DNA of 64,000 bases from Harmothoe impar (lineage: Eukaryota; Annelida; Polychaeta; Phyllodocida; Polynoidae): NCBI GenBank assembly GCA_947462335.1, contig OX381708.1:1-64000 (forward strand), given 5' to 3'. Of the stretch, positions 11,330-21,552 are shown piece by piece (within the stretch, counting starts at the first letter, position 1; every line of letters begins with the position of its first letter). Position numbers and translations under genes: made by a program. The notes beneath the pieces are model-generated. The model worked only from the letters and a program-made list of their open reading frames with translations, was not told the origin of the DNA and searched no databases.

Positions 11330-12985
11330 TGATGACTTGAGGTCCAAGTGTAGGAATGACCTTTCGGTAGGTTTCAATAAGGGTATCCACTTCACGTCGA
11401 AGTATGGGCCTAGTATTTTCTCTTTTATAGAGATTTTATTCAGGGTATCCATTTCAAGTCCAAATGCAGAAATCTCGTGTAGCTAGCGGTAGGTTTCCCT
11501 GGACATCAGAGGAGGATGCACATTTAATAGCAGCAGGCTTTCCCTGGACGTCAGACAAGGATGCACGCTAGTGGCAGGCTTCCCTGGACGTCAGACAAGG
11601 ATGCACGTTAGCGGAAGGCTTACTAAGAGGTTTTATTCAGAGTATCCATTACAGGTCAAAGTGCAGGAATGACTTTTCAGTGCAGTTTAATTCAGAGTAT
11701 CAACCAGAGGTCCAAGTGTAGGAATTACCTTTCGTGAGGTTTAAATGAGGGTATCCACTGCAAGTGCAAGTCCAAGTATAGGCCTAGCGTCTGCTATAGA
11801 GGTTTTATTCAGGGTACCCACTTCAGGCTCAAGTGTAGAAATGGCCTTCTGAGATTTCTTTTTGAAGAGTATCCCGACGGCACATGGTAGTATCAGGGTT
11901 TGCTTGGACGTCAGACGAGGATGCACGTTAGCAGCAGGCTTATCCTGAGGTTTTATTCAGGTCACATTTCAAGTCCAAGTGCAGGAATAGCCTTCAGCGC
12001 ATGTTAGCAGTAGGGTACCTGGGCGTCAGACAAGGATGCACATTAGCGGCAGGGTTTCCCTGGACGTCAGACGAGGATGCACTTTAGCAGCAGGGTTACC
12101 TGGACGTCAGATAAGGACGCACGTTAGCAGCAGGGTTACCCTGGACATCAGACGAGGATGCACGTTAGCAGCAGGGTTACCTGGACGTCAGATAAGGACG
12201 CACGTTAGCGGGAGGGTTTCCCTGGACGTCAGATGAGGACGCACGTTAGCAGCAGGGTTACCTGGACGTCAGATAAGGACGCACATTAGCGGCAGGGTTA
12301 CCCTGGACGTCAGACGAGGACGCACGTTAGTGGCATGGTTACCCTGGACCTCAGACGAGGACGCCCATTAGCAGCAGGCTTATCCAGAGGTTTTATTCAG
12401 AGCATCCACTACAGGTCAAAGTGCAGGAATGGTCTGTGAGTGCACGTTATTTCAGAGTATCAACTAGATGTCCAAGTGTAGGAACGGCCTTTCATGAGGT
12501 TTTATTCAGGGTATCCACTTCAAGTCCTAGTGTAGGCCTAGTGTCTGTCATTTATAGAGGTTTTATTCAGGGTATCCACTTCAGACTCCAGTGTAGAAAT
12601 GGCCTTCTGTGATTTCTATTTTAAGAATATCACGAGGGCACATGGTAGTAGCAGGGTTTGCTTGGATATCAGATGAGGACGCACGTTAGCGGCAGGCTTA
12701 TCCAGAGGTTTTATTCAGGTCAAAGTTTAGGAATGGCCTGTCAGTGAGGTTTTAATGAGGGTTTCCCTTTCAAGTCCAAGTGTAGCCTAGTGTTGGCCTA
12801 GTATCGGTCTTATATAGAGGTTTTATTCAGGGTATCCACTTCAGGCTCAAGTATAGGAATGACCTTTTGTTAGTTCTTTTTAAAGAGTATCGACCTGAAG
12901 TCCAAGTGTAGGAACGACCTGTCATGAGGTTTTATTCAGGGTATCCATTTCAAGTCCAAGTGCAGGAATAACCTTTAGTGCCTGT
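11330..12985. repeat. Mosaic of degenerate tandem repeats next to the rDNA fragment
   Basis: Two repeat themes alternate: a long one with GAGGTTTTATTCAGGGTATC, CACTTCAAGTCCAAGTGTAG and GAATGACC, and short runs of the 41-bp unit found just to the right. Because it lies upstream of 18S relative to rDNA transcription, it could derive from an intergenic spacer. That is inference. It recurs at 59105-60760. Confidence 0.8.
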
Positions 12986-13675
12986 TAGCGGCAGGGTTAC
13001 CCTGGACGTCAGACAAGGACGCACGTTAGCAGCAGGGCTACCCTGGACGTCAGACAAGGACCCACGTTAGCAGCAGGGTTACCCTGGACGTCAGACGAGG
13101 ACGCACGTTAGCTGCAGGGTTACCCTGGACGTCAGACAAGGACGCACGTTAGCGGCATGGTTACCCTGGACGTCAGACAAGGACGCACGTTAGCGGCAGG
13201 GTTACCCTGGACGTCAGACGAGGACGCACATTAGCAGCATGGTTACCCTGGACGTCAGACAAGGACGCACGTTAGCAGCAGGGTTACCCTGGACGTCAGA
13301 CGAGGACGCACGTTAGCGGCAGGGTTACCCTGGACGTCAGACGAGGACGCACGTTAGCGGCAGGGTTACCCTGGACGTCAGACGAGGACGCACGTTAGCG
13401 GCAGGGTTACCCTGGACGTCAGACAAGGACGCACGTTAGCGGCAGGGTTACCCTGGACGTCAGACAAGGACGCACGTTAGCGGCAGGGTTACCCTGGACG
13501 TCAGACGAGGACGCACGTTAGCGGCAGGGTTACCCTGGACGTCAGTCGAGGACGCACGTTAGCGGCATGGTTACCCTGGACGTCAGACAAGGACGCACGT
13601 TAGCGGCAGGGTTACCCTGGACGTCAGACAAGGACGCACGTTAGCGGCAGGGTTACCCTGGACGTCAGACAAGGA
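12986..13675. repeat. 41-bp minisatellite, about 17 units
   Basis: Units read GGTTACCCTGGACGTCAGAC, then RAGGACGCACGTTAGCGGCA. Each holds the near-palindrome CAGGGTTACCCTGG and a GACGTCAG core (a CRE-like half on the other strand). The second copy at 60761-61409 has one unit fewer. This is the only array difference seen between the two 16-kb blocks. Confidence 0.93.
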
Positions 13676-13805
13676 CGACACCCAACTTGAATCACTTCAA
13701 CTTCTGGCTGTGCTTTGCAAAGTCGCATCAACATGTAAATATTGAACACCAACAGTGAAAAAACACCTTAATCTAGAATATTACAAGTTGGATATACTGA
13801 CACTG

Positions 13806-14258
13806 TTATGGAAACTGGCAATATGGGTCGTGTGCCTTGGAGCAGTGACGCATCAGCTTGCAGGTCCGGCGATCGGCGTTCTTACTCCGCGTCTCAAGGG
13901 TGAGGTGGTCGCTGTTCACGCACAACGTGGTATGGCAGAGATGGGAAACTTCAAGTTTGTTGTCTTTTGAATGAAGAATCCTTAGATCATAGTGCTTCAA
14001 CATGTAGACCAGTCTGTGGACTGACATTGGCTTGTTTTTCAGGCCTAGCTCTATTCTAGTAACAGCCTTCACGCCGTATCTATTGTCTTTACCTTTGCCA
14101 GTTGCTGCCCCCGTCCACAAGAGGCAGCCACCAGCTCCCCCCACACACCGGTTATGGATCAAGACGAGTTGCTCGTCACACCAGCGCTTGAGATCAGGTT
14201 GGAAGACGCCTGTAGAGGAAATAGCTTTAAATGAGGGTTCCAGCCAAATCCACTCCAT
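13806..14258 (-). CDS. His-Cys-box (I-PpoI type) homing endonuclease-like protein
   Basis: A 150-residue ORF, ATG at 14258, stop at 13806. The C-terminal half has the full zinc-binding His-Me finger pattern of His-Cys-box endonucleases. SHLCHTTLCVNSDHL (residues 105-119) gives the candidate general base H106 and zinc ligands C108, C113 and H118. N127 follows as the metal-binding Asn. C133, C139, H143 and C147 form the second zinc site, and C45 can supply the fourth ligand of the first. Known members such as Physarum I-PpoI are intron-encoded and cut 28S rDNA, and metazoan genomes carry uncharacterised relatives. The frame is also open for 16 codons upstream of the ATG, after a TAA. No intron is seen. 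It lies ~2.6 kb upstream of the rDNA pseudogene on the same strand. Activity is unproven; a domesticated or transposon-linked nuclease is equally possible. Confidence 0.78.
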   Translation of the reverse strand: MEWIWLEPSFKAISSTGVFQPDLKRWCDEQLVLIHNRCVGGAGGCLLWTGAATGKGKDNRYGVKAVTRIELGLKNKPMSVHRLVYMLKHYDLRILHSKDNKLEVSHLCHTTLCVNSDHLTLETRSKNADRRTCKLMRHCSKAHDPYCQFP

Positions 14259-14289
14259 GTTTACTGGGACCTTTGGATACCGTGAACCA

Positions 14290-15050
14290 AAAAAGTGATC
14301 AAACTGTTACCGGGGTCACAAGAAGCCCGGTCACAACTTGGATAGGGTTCAAATAGTGCTGCAGCATATAAAACAGCGCCCAATACAACTGCCTTTTAAC
14401 ATAATTCAAAAAAGTGATCTCAATAGCCAAAGGCCTTTTTTGAACAAGTCATGTTTTAATTGTAATTTTACATCAAGATCAAGAAAGACTAGCAACATCT
14501 CACACTAACAATAGACTGGGGTCATATTATTAAATCCTTCCTAATCAATATCCATCCAACCAACAACATACTAGTATGCTGGTCAGACAATCATGTCAAC
14601 AAACCTGCATGGTCAGCCATCTTGGAAGTGAATCATTTCATTTCTGACCCAACCCAAATGGACCCCCAAACAATTCCTTCACAACAATCAACCATGCTTA
14701 TATACATCTCGCATCATGATGAGACCTTATTCTGGCTCTATTCTCATCTCTAACACAATTTCCAAAAAAATACCAAACTATTTAGACCACTCAGAGCTCA
14801 TCTGGTATTCACTGCAGACTGATTCTTTCCCTAATTATGCACTCACTCACCCCCCACACCAAACTTGGCCACAGTCTTCTCATGACTCTCACCCCCACCA
14901 AACTTGGCCACAGTCTTCTCATGCCCAACAGCAACAAACAACCAAAAACAAACAACACTCCTAACTAACAGCAAGTCACAGCATTTTGTCTTTGGCTGCT
15001 GTAATCTGCCTGGATTGATAGATTCCTTCTCTAGCCTACATTGGAGCTTT
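14290..15050. other. AT-rich stretch, no gene recognised
   Basis: Contains CCGGGGTCACAAGAAGCCCG, a short imperfect hairpin, and the same AAAAAAGTGATC word at 14290 and 14410. The short plus-strand ORFs are of biased composition (His/Gln/Ser) and unconvincing. The same stretch recurs at 62024-62784. Confidence 0.5.
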
Positions 15051-15052
15051 TT

Positions 15053-15410
15053 TCAGAAAATCCGAGTGCCGAAAATTTGCGTATCGTCGTCTGCGCCGGC
15101 CTTATCATGCCGTATAGACACTGTGGCTGATCTGATGGACGTAGCCCTGAATCTCCTCTTTCCAGCAAAGTTTGAATTTTGAAAATCGGTTGGTAAACAG
15201 CTGAGTAAATGAGAGTTTTCTCGGATATGATTTTTAACATTTTGTTCCAATTTCCGAGTGCCGAAAATTTGCGTATCGTCCTCTGCGCCGGCCTTATTAT
15301 GGCCTTGGGACACTGTGACTGCATCTAGGATTGTAGCTCTGAATCTCCTCATTCCAGCAACGTTTGAATTTTGAAAATCGGTTGGTAAACAGCCGAGTAA
15401 ATGCAAGTTT
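15053..15410. repeat. Two ~190-bp direct repeats
   Basis: CCGAGTGCCGAAAATTTGCG begins each copy (15062 and 15254, period 192). Both continue through TCTGCGCCGGCCTTAT and TTTTGAAAATCGGTTGGTAA, with scattered differences. Minus-strand ORFs across them simply repeat the same peptide and I do not regard them as genes. They recur at 62787-63144. Confidence 0.85.
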
Positions 15411-15534
15411 TCTCAGAAATGATTTAAAAAAAGAATGTCTTCCAATTTTTCTGATTTTCAAATGTCGACGAGTTTGCCGAAAAGCGACAGGCACTCTATA
15501 TAGGGCTTAGAATAGTGAAGAAATGAAGAGCTTA

Positions 15535-16060
15535 CAAAATTCTGATCGAAATGGACTATTTATATGTCAAAATCAGACAAGATTTCATTTTAATTAATTT
15601 TCTTTGACAGCCAAAAATGTGTATTTGGGTGCTATTTTCGGTTTGCTTAGCTGTCACTACAGTGACAGACCCACCCACCTACAGAGGGAGTCTACCATGC
15701 TGTACCATGTGATCAGGGAGTGGTCAGTTCTTAAACAAAGGGAGGGCATGGCAACAAATAATTAGCCCTTTCTGGTGGGGGAGGGGAATGCCAGAAATGA
15801 AGAGCAGACAAAATTCTGATCGGAATGGACTATTTACATGTCAAAAAATGGAACAAGATTTCATTTTTTGACAGCCAAAAATATGTATTGGGTGTTCATT
15901 TTCACCTTGTTGAACTGTCACAATAGTGAGAGAACCCCCTACCCACCGCCGGACCCACCCATCCAGACTACAGACTTGATTGAACCTTAGTAGTATGGCC
16001 AATATTGTGTATTGGAGTGGTCAATTTCGGTTTTTCAATTGTCACTATAGTGACAAATCC
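15535..16060. repeat. Diverged direct repeats carrying a 16-18-bp dyad
   Basis: AAATGAAGAGC, AAATTCTGATCG, ATGGACTATTTA and TTGACAGCCAAAAAT occur in order twice (from ~15518 and ~15796). Each is followed by a dyad: CTGTCACTACAGTGACAG at 15651-15668, a damaged one near 15914, and the perfect TTGTCACTATAGTGACAA at 16039-16056. Each dyad is followed by CCACCCACC-type sequence. They recur at 63269-63794. Confidence 0.75.
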
Positions 16061-16292
16061 ACCCACCCACGCCCATTGACAGAAACAGATAAACTGCTGG
16101 TGGCCAAAACTAAAATAGCACTGTTTAGAAACAAAGTTTTCTTGATGTATTAACATTTGATCATGTAAATGTACAGTTTGACAGTCCCTTCCCATCCCCT
16201 GCTTTTAGAATTGGATCACACCCTGAACAACAACACAACACACCATACATTCATGATTCTATTTGCTGATTTCACTTTTATTTTGCACACAG

Positions 16293-16391
16293 CATTATAT
16301 TCCACCTGCCTCCGATGTGTACCACCAGACATCGTCGTCCGGTGCTACGAGTCGGTTGACGCCGTCACACGTACTGCAGTCCCCATACACG
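16293..16391 (+). CDS. Penultimate exon of an unidentified plus-strand gene
   Basis: Bounded by a good acceptor (TTTTGCACACAG|C) and donor (CACG|GTAAGC). It is 99 bp long and phase 1 at both ends. The only fully open reading gives LYSTCLRCVPPDIVVRCYES, then VDAVTRTAVPIH. It joins in frame to 16569-16600. The three cysteines plus a fourth in the next exon suggest a secreted or extracellular domain, but I cannot name the family. Upstream exons were not found in the window. It lies just past the end of the block visible in both copies. Confidence 0.45.
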
Positions 16392-16568
16392 GTAAGCAAC
16401 TGGGCTCAAAGTCTGACCCAGTAGGTCTACCTACCTGTGACTGAAATAAGATAACATGCCTAAACCAGATAAGAATTGTATTTGTTTGAATTTGTTTTTT
16501 TGGTTTTTTTAATATAAAAGATTTTAATTCATGTGTCCAAAGATGTAACCTTTTGTCCTTTTATATAG

Positions 16569-16600
16569 GGGACTTTGTCTTCCCATGTGGTCGGTCATGA
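16569..16600 (+). CDS. Terminal coding exon of the same plus-strand gene
   Basis: Acceptor CCTTTTATATAG|GG with a pyrimidine-rich lead. The split Gly codon completes in frame with the previous exon, and the frame reads GDFVFPCGRS then TGA at 16598-16600. No exact AATAAA is seen nearby. The gene would run tail to tail with the tubby gene. Confidence 0.42.
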
Positions 16601-16828
16601 GGCTCCAAGATCAAGTTGACTTGTGACGCAGCAACACCGGAAGAGATTTAGTCGAGCATAGATGAGGCTTTTCTCCCGGATGGAAGCATCATGTGTTTAC
16701 TTATAATACCTGCATGTTAACTCTTAGAAGACTTCCCTGTGTAGAATATCATGTATTTCCTTAAGGTGTATAAGGGTGAGGCTTCTCTCACAGATAAAGA
16801 GGATGGCATAAATGTATTAATGTGTCAT

Positions 16829-16990
16829 GCCCTTGGTCGTCATGATGTATCAATGCAGCCCTGCTGAGTAACTCTCCAGTGCTGCATTCATGCATCATAC
16901 TGTTTGTGGGTTTTTTTACTCTCGAAGGATCATCATGATGCACCTAGGCAATCCCAGCGTGTAACTTTCCAGCACTGCATTGGTGCATCA
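16829..16990. mobile_element. Composite copy of the TGCATCATG inverted-repeat family
   Basis: Reads, in order: CATGCCCTTGGTCGTCATGA, TGTATCAATGCAGCCCTG, GAGTAACTCTCCAGTGCTGC, ATTCATGCATCAT, then CTCGAAGGATCATCATGATG. This is the same succession as near 8180-8303 and 38640-38850, which shows the long form of the element. Confidence 0.6.
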
Positions 16991-17070
16991 CAACAACTGT
17001 ATGGTGAGTCCCCCTGGTGTGGAGTGTCTGAACTGCCTCAACTATTTCTTGACAGTGCTGCCATCTGTCT

Positions 17071-17288
17071 TACCATAAAACCTCGCGTATAACCCTAACT
17101 CTCGTATTAGCCGCACCCCGACTTTGGGCCGACCCTATAAGCCGCACCAGAGATCTGATTATGGTGCCTTTAGCACTGTACCATAGTAGCAAAAACTTGT
17201 GTATAACCCGCACCCTGACTCTGGGTCTATCCTATAAGCCGCGCTGCCGATCTGAAAAGCGGCGGCTTATATGTGAGGTTTTACGGTA
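17071..17288. mobile_element. 218-bp MITE-like element
   Basis: Ends TACCATAAAACCTCGCGTAT (17071-17090) and ATATGTGAGGTTTTACGGTA (17269-17288) are 20-bp inverted repeats with few mismatches. The interior repeats the motif TATAAGCCGCACC. A diverged relative is at about 37321-37508. No coding capacity and no clear target-site duplication. Confidence 0.7.
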
Positions 17289-17487
17289 GTTGACCTGTTA
17301 TGAGGCCCTGTATCTATGTTATTCAATGATTCATGTGATTTGAAATGAAATAACCATGACCAAACATAGTCTGTGTCTGTCTCTTACTGTTATAAACTCT
17401 ACATGTAATGCCGGGGAAAGTTTCAAATTGAAAACCCACAAATTAAACACAGTAGAAAAAGGAGGCAAGTTGTGATTGATTGAGCCG

Positions 17488-17493
17488 TTTATT
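17488..17493 (-). terminator. TUB: Candidate tubby poly(A) signal
   Basis: AATAAA on the minus strand with a downstream GT/T-rich element. It sits 0.9 kb from the stop codon of the convergent plus-strand gene. Confidence 0.4.
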
Positions 17494-19514
17494 TCTGTAC
17501 AGCAGACAATATCTTAATTTCACACAATCTGGAGAACAGTAAACAAAATATATACTTTACAAGATAACATGTGATACAATGTCGCACACATAAAATGTCA
17601 TAGTCAATGAATACAAACTGTGAGTTGTCAACTAGTGCTCTAGAAAGCTTGTTAAAAGTGCTGGACGGTATCGGGACGGCGCTGCGGAGGCACCGTGTTT
17701 CTTTTAGTGGGTCGAGTTGAGAGTTGACTTGTACCTCCCCGTGCTTCCTCCAGGGGGGGCTGCGGTCAGCTGTCTGACACGCTGCAGGTAAAAGTGGGTC
17801 AAGTTCCAAGATGTAAAGCAGTATTACAATCTCACACACCCTGCATGACATGAAAAGGTGACGGTGGAGGGTCGGTACAAAAATAGCCCCATGCTCTGAA
17901 GTACTCGGCAACTATCACTCCTGAACCATAACCTGCTAGGTTACTGCACTTCTTTGGTTCTTTTATATACAGAACTTATCCATGGAATTCTAGAATACAG
18001 CAATGGAAACATGTGTAATGGTATATTCAGGTAATACAGGATAGGCTTACAGCAAATATGATAATAATAAAGAGAGTGGTTCATGCTATTATGTTGTCTT
18101 TAAATTTAACAGTAGCGAAACCTTTAAGAGGTCCTCTCACCAAGAGTGTACTGGACACTGTAAACTGGTCAACTCATGAGGAGCTGGTTACTGGGGAGAG
18201 GGCCGCTTTAAACAGACCAGTTTCTGGGACTTTGTGTGAGAAGCTTGGAGGGTGAGGTTTACTGCCCATGCTGCTGCCTAGAACAGGCAGCAGCAGTGAG
18301 GGGCGGCAGGCAGGGGCGGCAGGCAGGTCTTCAGGGTGAAGCTCTATATGACCTTGTAGTTTGTACATTGTGCTGCTACCTGTTTGGTCCCTAGATCATC
18401 AGTCAAAACGACAGGGGAGAATCCCCGGCTGCTAACAGCTAGGTGTTCCTCCTGTCACGGTGAGATCTATCTCGCTACTGAAGGGTACACTTTGGGGTCA
18501 GCGCGGCTTTCACACGTTACATGGTAAATAAGACGGTCTACACTACGCAGCATGCGCTGTCTATATACTAAGGGGCTGACGGGGCAGGCACAAACAGAGA
18601 TGACGTGAAGAGGTGAACAAACCTACCAGCAGTCTGTACCATCAGAAGCCAACACAGAGTTGGTTCTGTACAAGTCTTCCTCCTCTGGCACCCTGCACAC
18701 AGCTTCCACCCTCATGTGGTGTGCAGAGGGTGCTGAGGGTGATGTCTGGGCGCACCGCCCCCGGTTAGTAGTAGTTACATGACATAGTACATACCCACGC
18801 AGCATCATCAGTATAATCCAAGTCATTCTAATACAACGCAAGTCACTGCTAATACAATGTAGGTCGCTACAATAGATACAACATGTGTTCCCCATCCTGT
18901 GCTGGACTTGAAGGTCGTTTACTGACAGAAAACTGTGGTGTTAGTTTACTGCAGAATGGGTCTCGGTGACCGCACTCCGCTGACCTTACTGGCACGGTGT
19001 TCAAGGATGGTTGCTCCAGCATCAGATGACACTTTCTGGTCTCAGTAACAACAGTTAATTTGATATTTGTACTTCTTCTCCCAAACATAAATACATTTTC
19101 TTACTATGAAACATTTGATACAAGGCTCCTATTAAACCACTCATTGGAAAACTAAAATTCTGACTGTTTTTTTCAAGGTTTGCCACTCTGCCTGGAAACT
19201 ACAAGCCTGATACAGACTCAGAGGACGTTTACATGAAATGTGAATCCTGCCGTATTGAATGAGGGCATTACGTCATGGTGTGTCGGTGTGTGTGTCTGGT
19301 GTGGGCGTCGTATAACAGCGTATGATAACAGGTTTAGCAGGCTGCGCCGTGCTACGTACATACTGTGTCTAATACTGCACCGCTGTGTGACGGATCTGAC
19401 ACCTTTGTGCAGCCTATAACAGACAGGTCAGCTCACATCGAGCCGTGTAAAACTGGAACTGTCAGGGTATGCCATGTCAGAAACCCTCTGCTGTAAAACA
19501 CCATGGGGCCATAG

Positions 19515-19605
19515 TTAAACCCGCAGGTCTCGGTACCCCTCCAGCGGCAGTCGGAGTGGAGTCGGGACAGGTACTCAGCGCTATATATAGGGGCACTGGG
19601 CCTTT
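19515..19605. repeat. Dispersed repeat, copy 1
   Basis: Contains CTCGGTACCCCTCCAGCGGC, AGTCGGAGTGGAGTCGGGAC, AGGTACTCAGCGCTATATAT and AGGGGCACTGGG. It matches 21716-21812 at most positions. The class is unknown. Confidence 0.65.
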
Positions 19606-21418
19606 AAGCTATTTCAATCTCTGTATGACTGGTCCTTGATGTAATCAGATTTTGTTTAGTCAAGTGTCACATTATTTTCTTCAAAGATGAACAATCCCCT
19701 AACAAAAACTCACAATATCTATATTGACGGTGGTCCTGGAAAATCACATATTCTTTTCAATCTCTAATTTAGATTCAAGATGAGGTGCTGGGTGCGGTTG
19801 GTTTTGTGGATTGTGACAAAGCAGGCGCACATGGCCCTCGTGGCAAACATAGCAGAAGCGGCCTAAACGGCATTTCATGTTGTTTCATACGCAATACTCA
19901 ACATAAGTAATCCAATGGGGGTAAAAAAACAACATAGCAACAGCAAGTATATCACACCTGTGGGACTGCATGCAGGTCATCCCTAAATACACAGGAACCA
20001 CCACAAAGTCTGCCGCTGACTTGGTGTTCCACCTGGTCAAAGCCACAACTAGATCAATGCGGGCGGCAAATATAGACCAATGTCATTGTGACTGGCTCTA
20101 AGCATAATGACTTTGTAAAACAAACTGCTGTCTGTCACTGCCTCCATAGCCTCCTGTGGATACATCAAAGAGGAATGTGAACTAGAAGCAGGGGTAGGTA
20201 GATGATGTGTGCGGTGGGGGTGGGAGACATGGCTGGATGCGGTCTGCAGAATGGGCTGATGAGGGATGAAGGTGTACATGACATGATGAAGGATCTACAC
20301 ACAGCCTCCTCCGTGTCACACATTGTGGCACAGAGTCAGCCACCTGCTGGAATGGATACATCGTACAGAAACCACCGCCTCCTATTGTCACATCAGATAA
20401 TAATAACAATAATAATAACAGTTACACGGATAACCTGGACTAACGCTTCATACAATGTCTGCTACCTACACAAATCTGGGGGTAAAAGGAATTCCATGTC
20501 TATCCAGCTGTGAACTTGATACAACATAGTAACACAGGATGATGGGGTGGGGCCAAACTGAGGACTGGATTATGTAATGCACTGTATATCACCACATGGG
20601 GGAATAGACTGAGGACTTTATATCAATATAACATTGTGTATATCACTGGTGACTATATGCTTTAGTGCTGCTCAGAGTATCGGTGTCGTTGACCTCCCAC
20701 GGCAGCTTGTTCCCATGTTGGGGGGATCCTGACCACTCGGTCTACAAGAGGGGCCGTGTGTCAGGCGCCATAACGTTCTCAGGTAGGCAATACGGCGCAT
20801 GCACAGTAAACCGTTGGGACAGTAAAAACTACAAATATCCATACATATATATATAATTATCTTACGATAGAGACTCATACAAAACTTGTCTTTCTAAAAT
20901 GCTCCTCCAATATCACTTACAAACCCTTTGGGATAAAAGCGTCTCCCGTAGTGTGAGAAAATAGTGGGTGTTGAAATCAGCATGAGTCTGGGTGATGCGT
21001 GCTGGGTGTGCCCTCCTCACCCACCGCCACCCCCGCGTGCACGCCGTCTGTCACAGGGCACTACCAACTCCACGTCTCTCAAGTAAAAATATATCTTGTT
21101 GTGGGACACGGCGAGGGGTAAGAAGAAGAGTGGTCCAGGTGTGATATACAGAGTCAGTGAGGATGCTGAAGGTAGCATGCAGCAAACCCGACAGCTGTGA
21201 GACAAGGTGTTGTCACCACTGCTGGCTGGCAGTGGGGTGGGGGCTGTCAGGTTGGCTGCCCTACCACCACTCTCTGCCCGGGCAGCACATAATACACCCC
21301 GCAGGTGACTACTTTGTGGAATGGTCGACTGTTTGTTCTGAAATGTCTCCAACTCGGACAATAAGATAAACACAGGAGGGCCGCTGCATGGAGGGTCGAC
21401 TGGCGGGAGGCAGGGCGC

Positions 21419-21552
21419 TCATTCACAGGCCAGCTTACTGTCAAAGCTGCTCAGGGCGACGCCAAAGGCCTGCACGGCACACATGGGGTAGTTGTAGTCC
21501 ATGGTGAAGACTTCCTCAGCCACACGACCAAACTGCATCACAATGTAGTCAA
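21419..21552 (-). CDS. TUB: Tubby terminal coding exon
   Basis: 134 bp, acceptor CCCTACAG|TT, stop TGA at 21421-21419. Encodes [20 protein letters not shown], then [20 protein letters not shown] and ACE, the invariant tubby C-terminus. Confidence 0.97.

Larger units (their letters stand above)
1..16266. repeat. Left copy of a >16.2-kb direct repeat
   Basis: This block recurs at 47776-64000 in the same orientation. The ORFs, array lengths and homopolymer runs I compared agree (for example the 13-A run near 5125 and the same run near 52900). The only difference found is one 41-bp unit, near 13150, absent from the second copy, plus a neighbouring substitution. The block is cut by both window ends, so its true limits are not visible. 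It may be a recent tandem duplication with a period of about 47.75 kb, or an assembly duplicate of one locus. Confidence 0.95.
17465..21418 (-). other. TUB: Probable 3' untranslated region of the tubby gene
   Basis: The tubby stop codon is at 21419-21421. The first well-placed AATAAA on the minus strand that I found is at 17493-17488, followed by a GT-rich stretch (ACTGTGTTTAATTTGTGGG). That implies a ~3.9-kb 3' UTR; an intermediate site could have been missed. The stretch has no convincing coding sequence. Its short ORFs (for example minus 17489-17911) are not supported by anything else. A dispersed repeat lies at 19520-19605. Confidence 0.45.

Noticed and set aside
13755..13970. 71-codon plus ORF
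   Set aside because: Antisense shadow of the His-Cys-box ORF.
15031..15406. 97- and 117-codon minus ORFs
   Set aside because: They translate the two ~190-bp direct repeats in two frames, with no motif or codon evidence of selection.
17489..17911. 140-codon minus ORF
   Set aside because: Falls at the end of the presumed tubby 3' UTR, its stop overlaps the AATAAA, and it has no recognisable domain.
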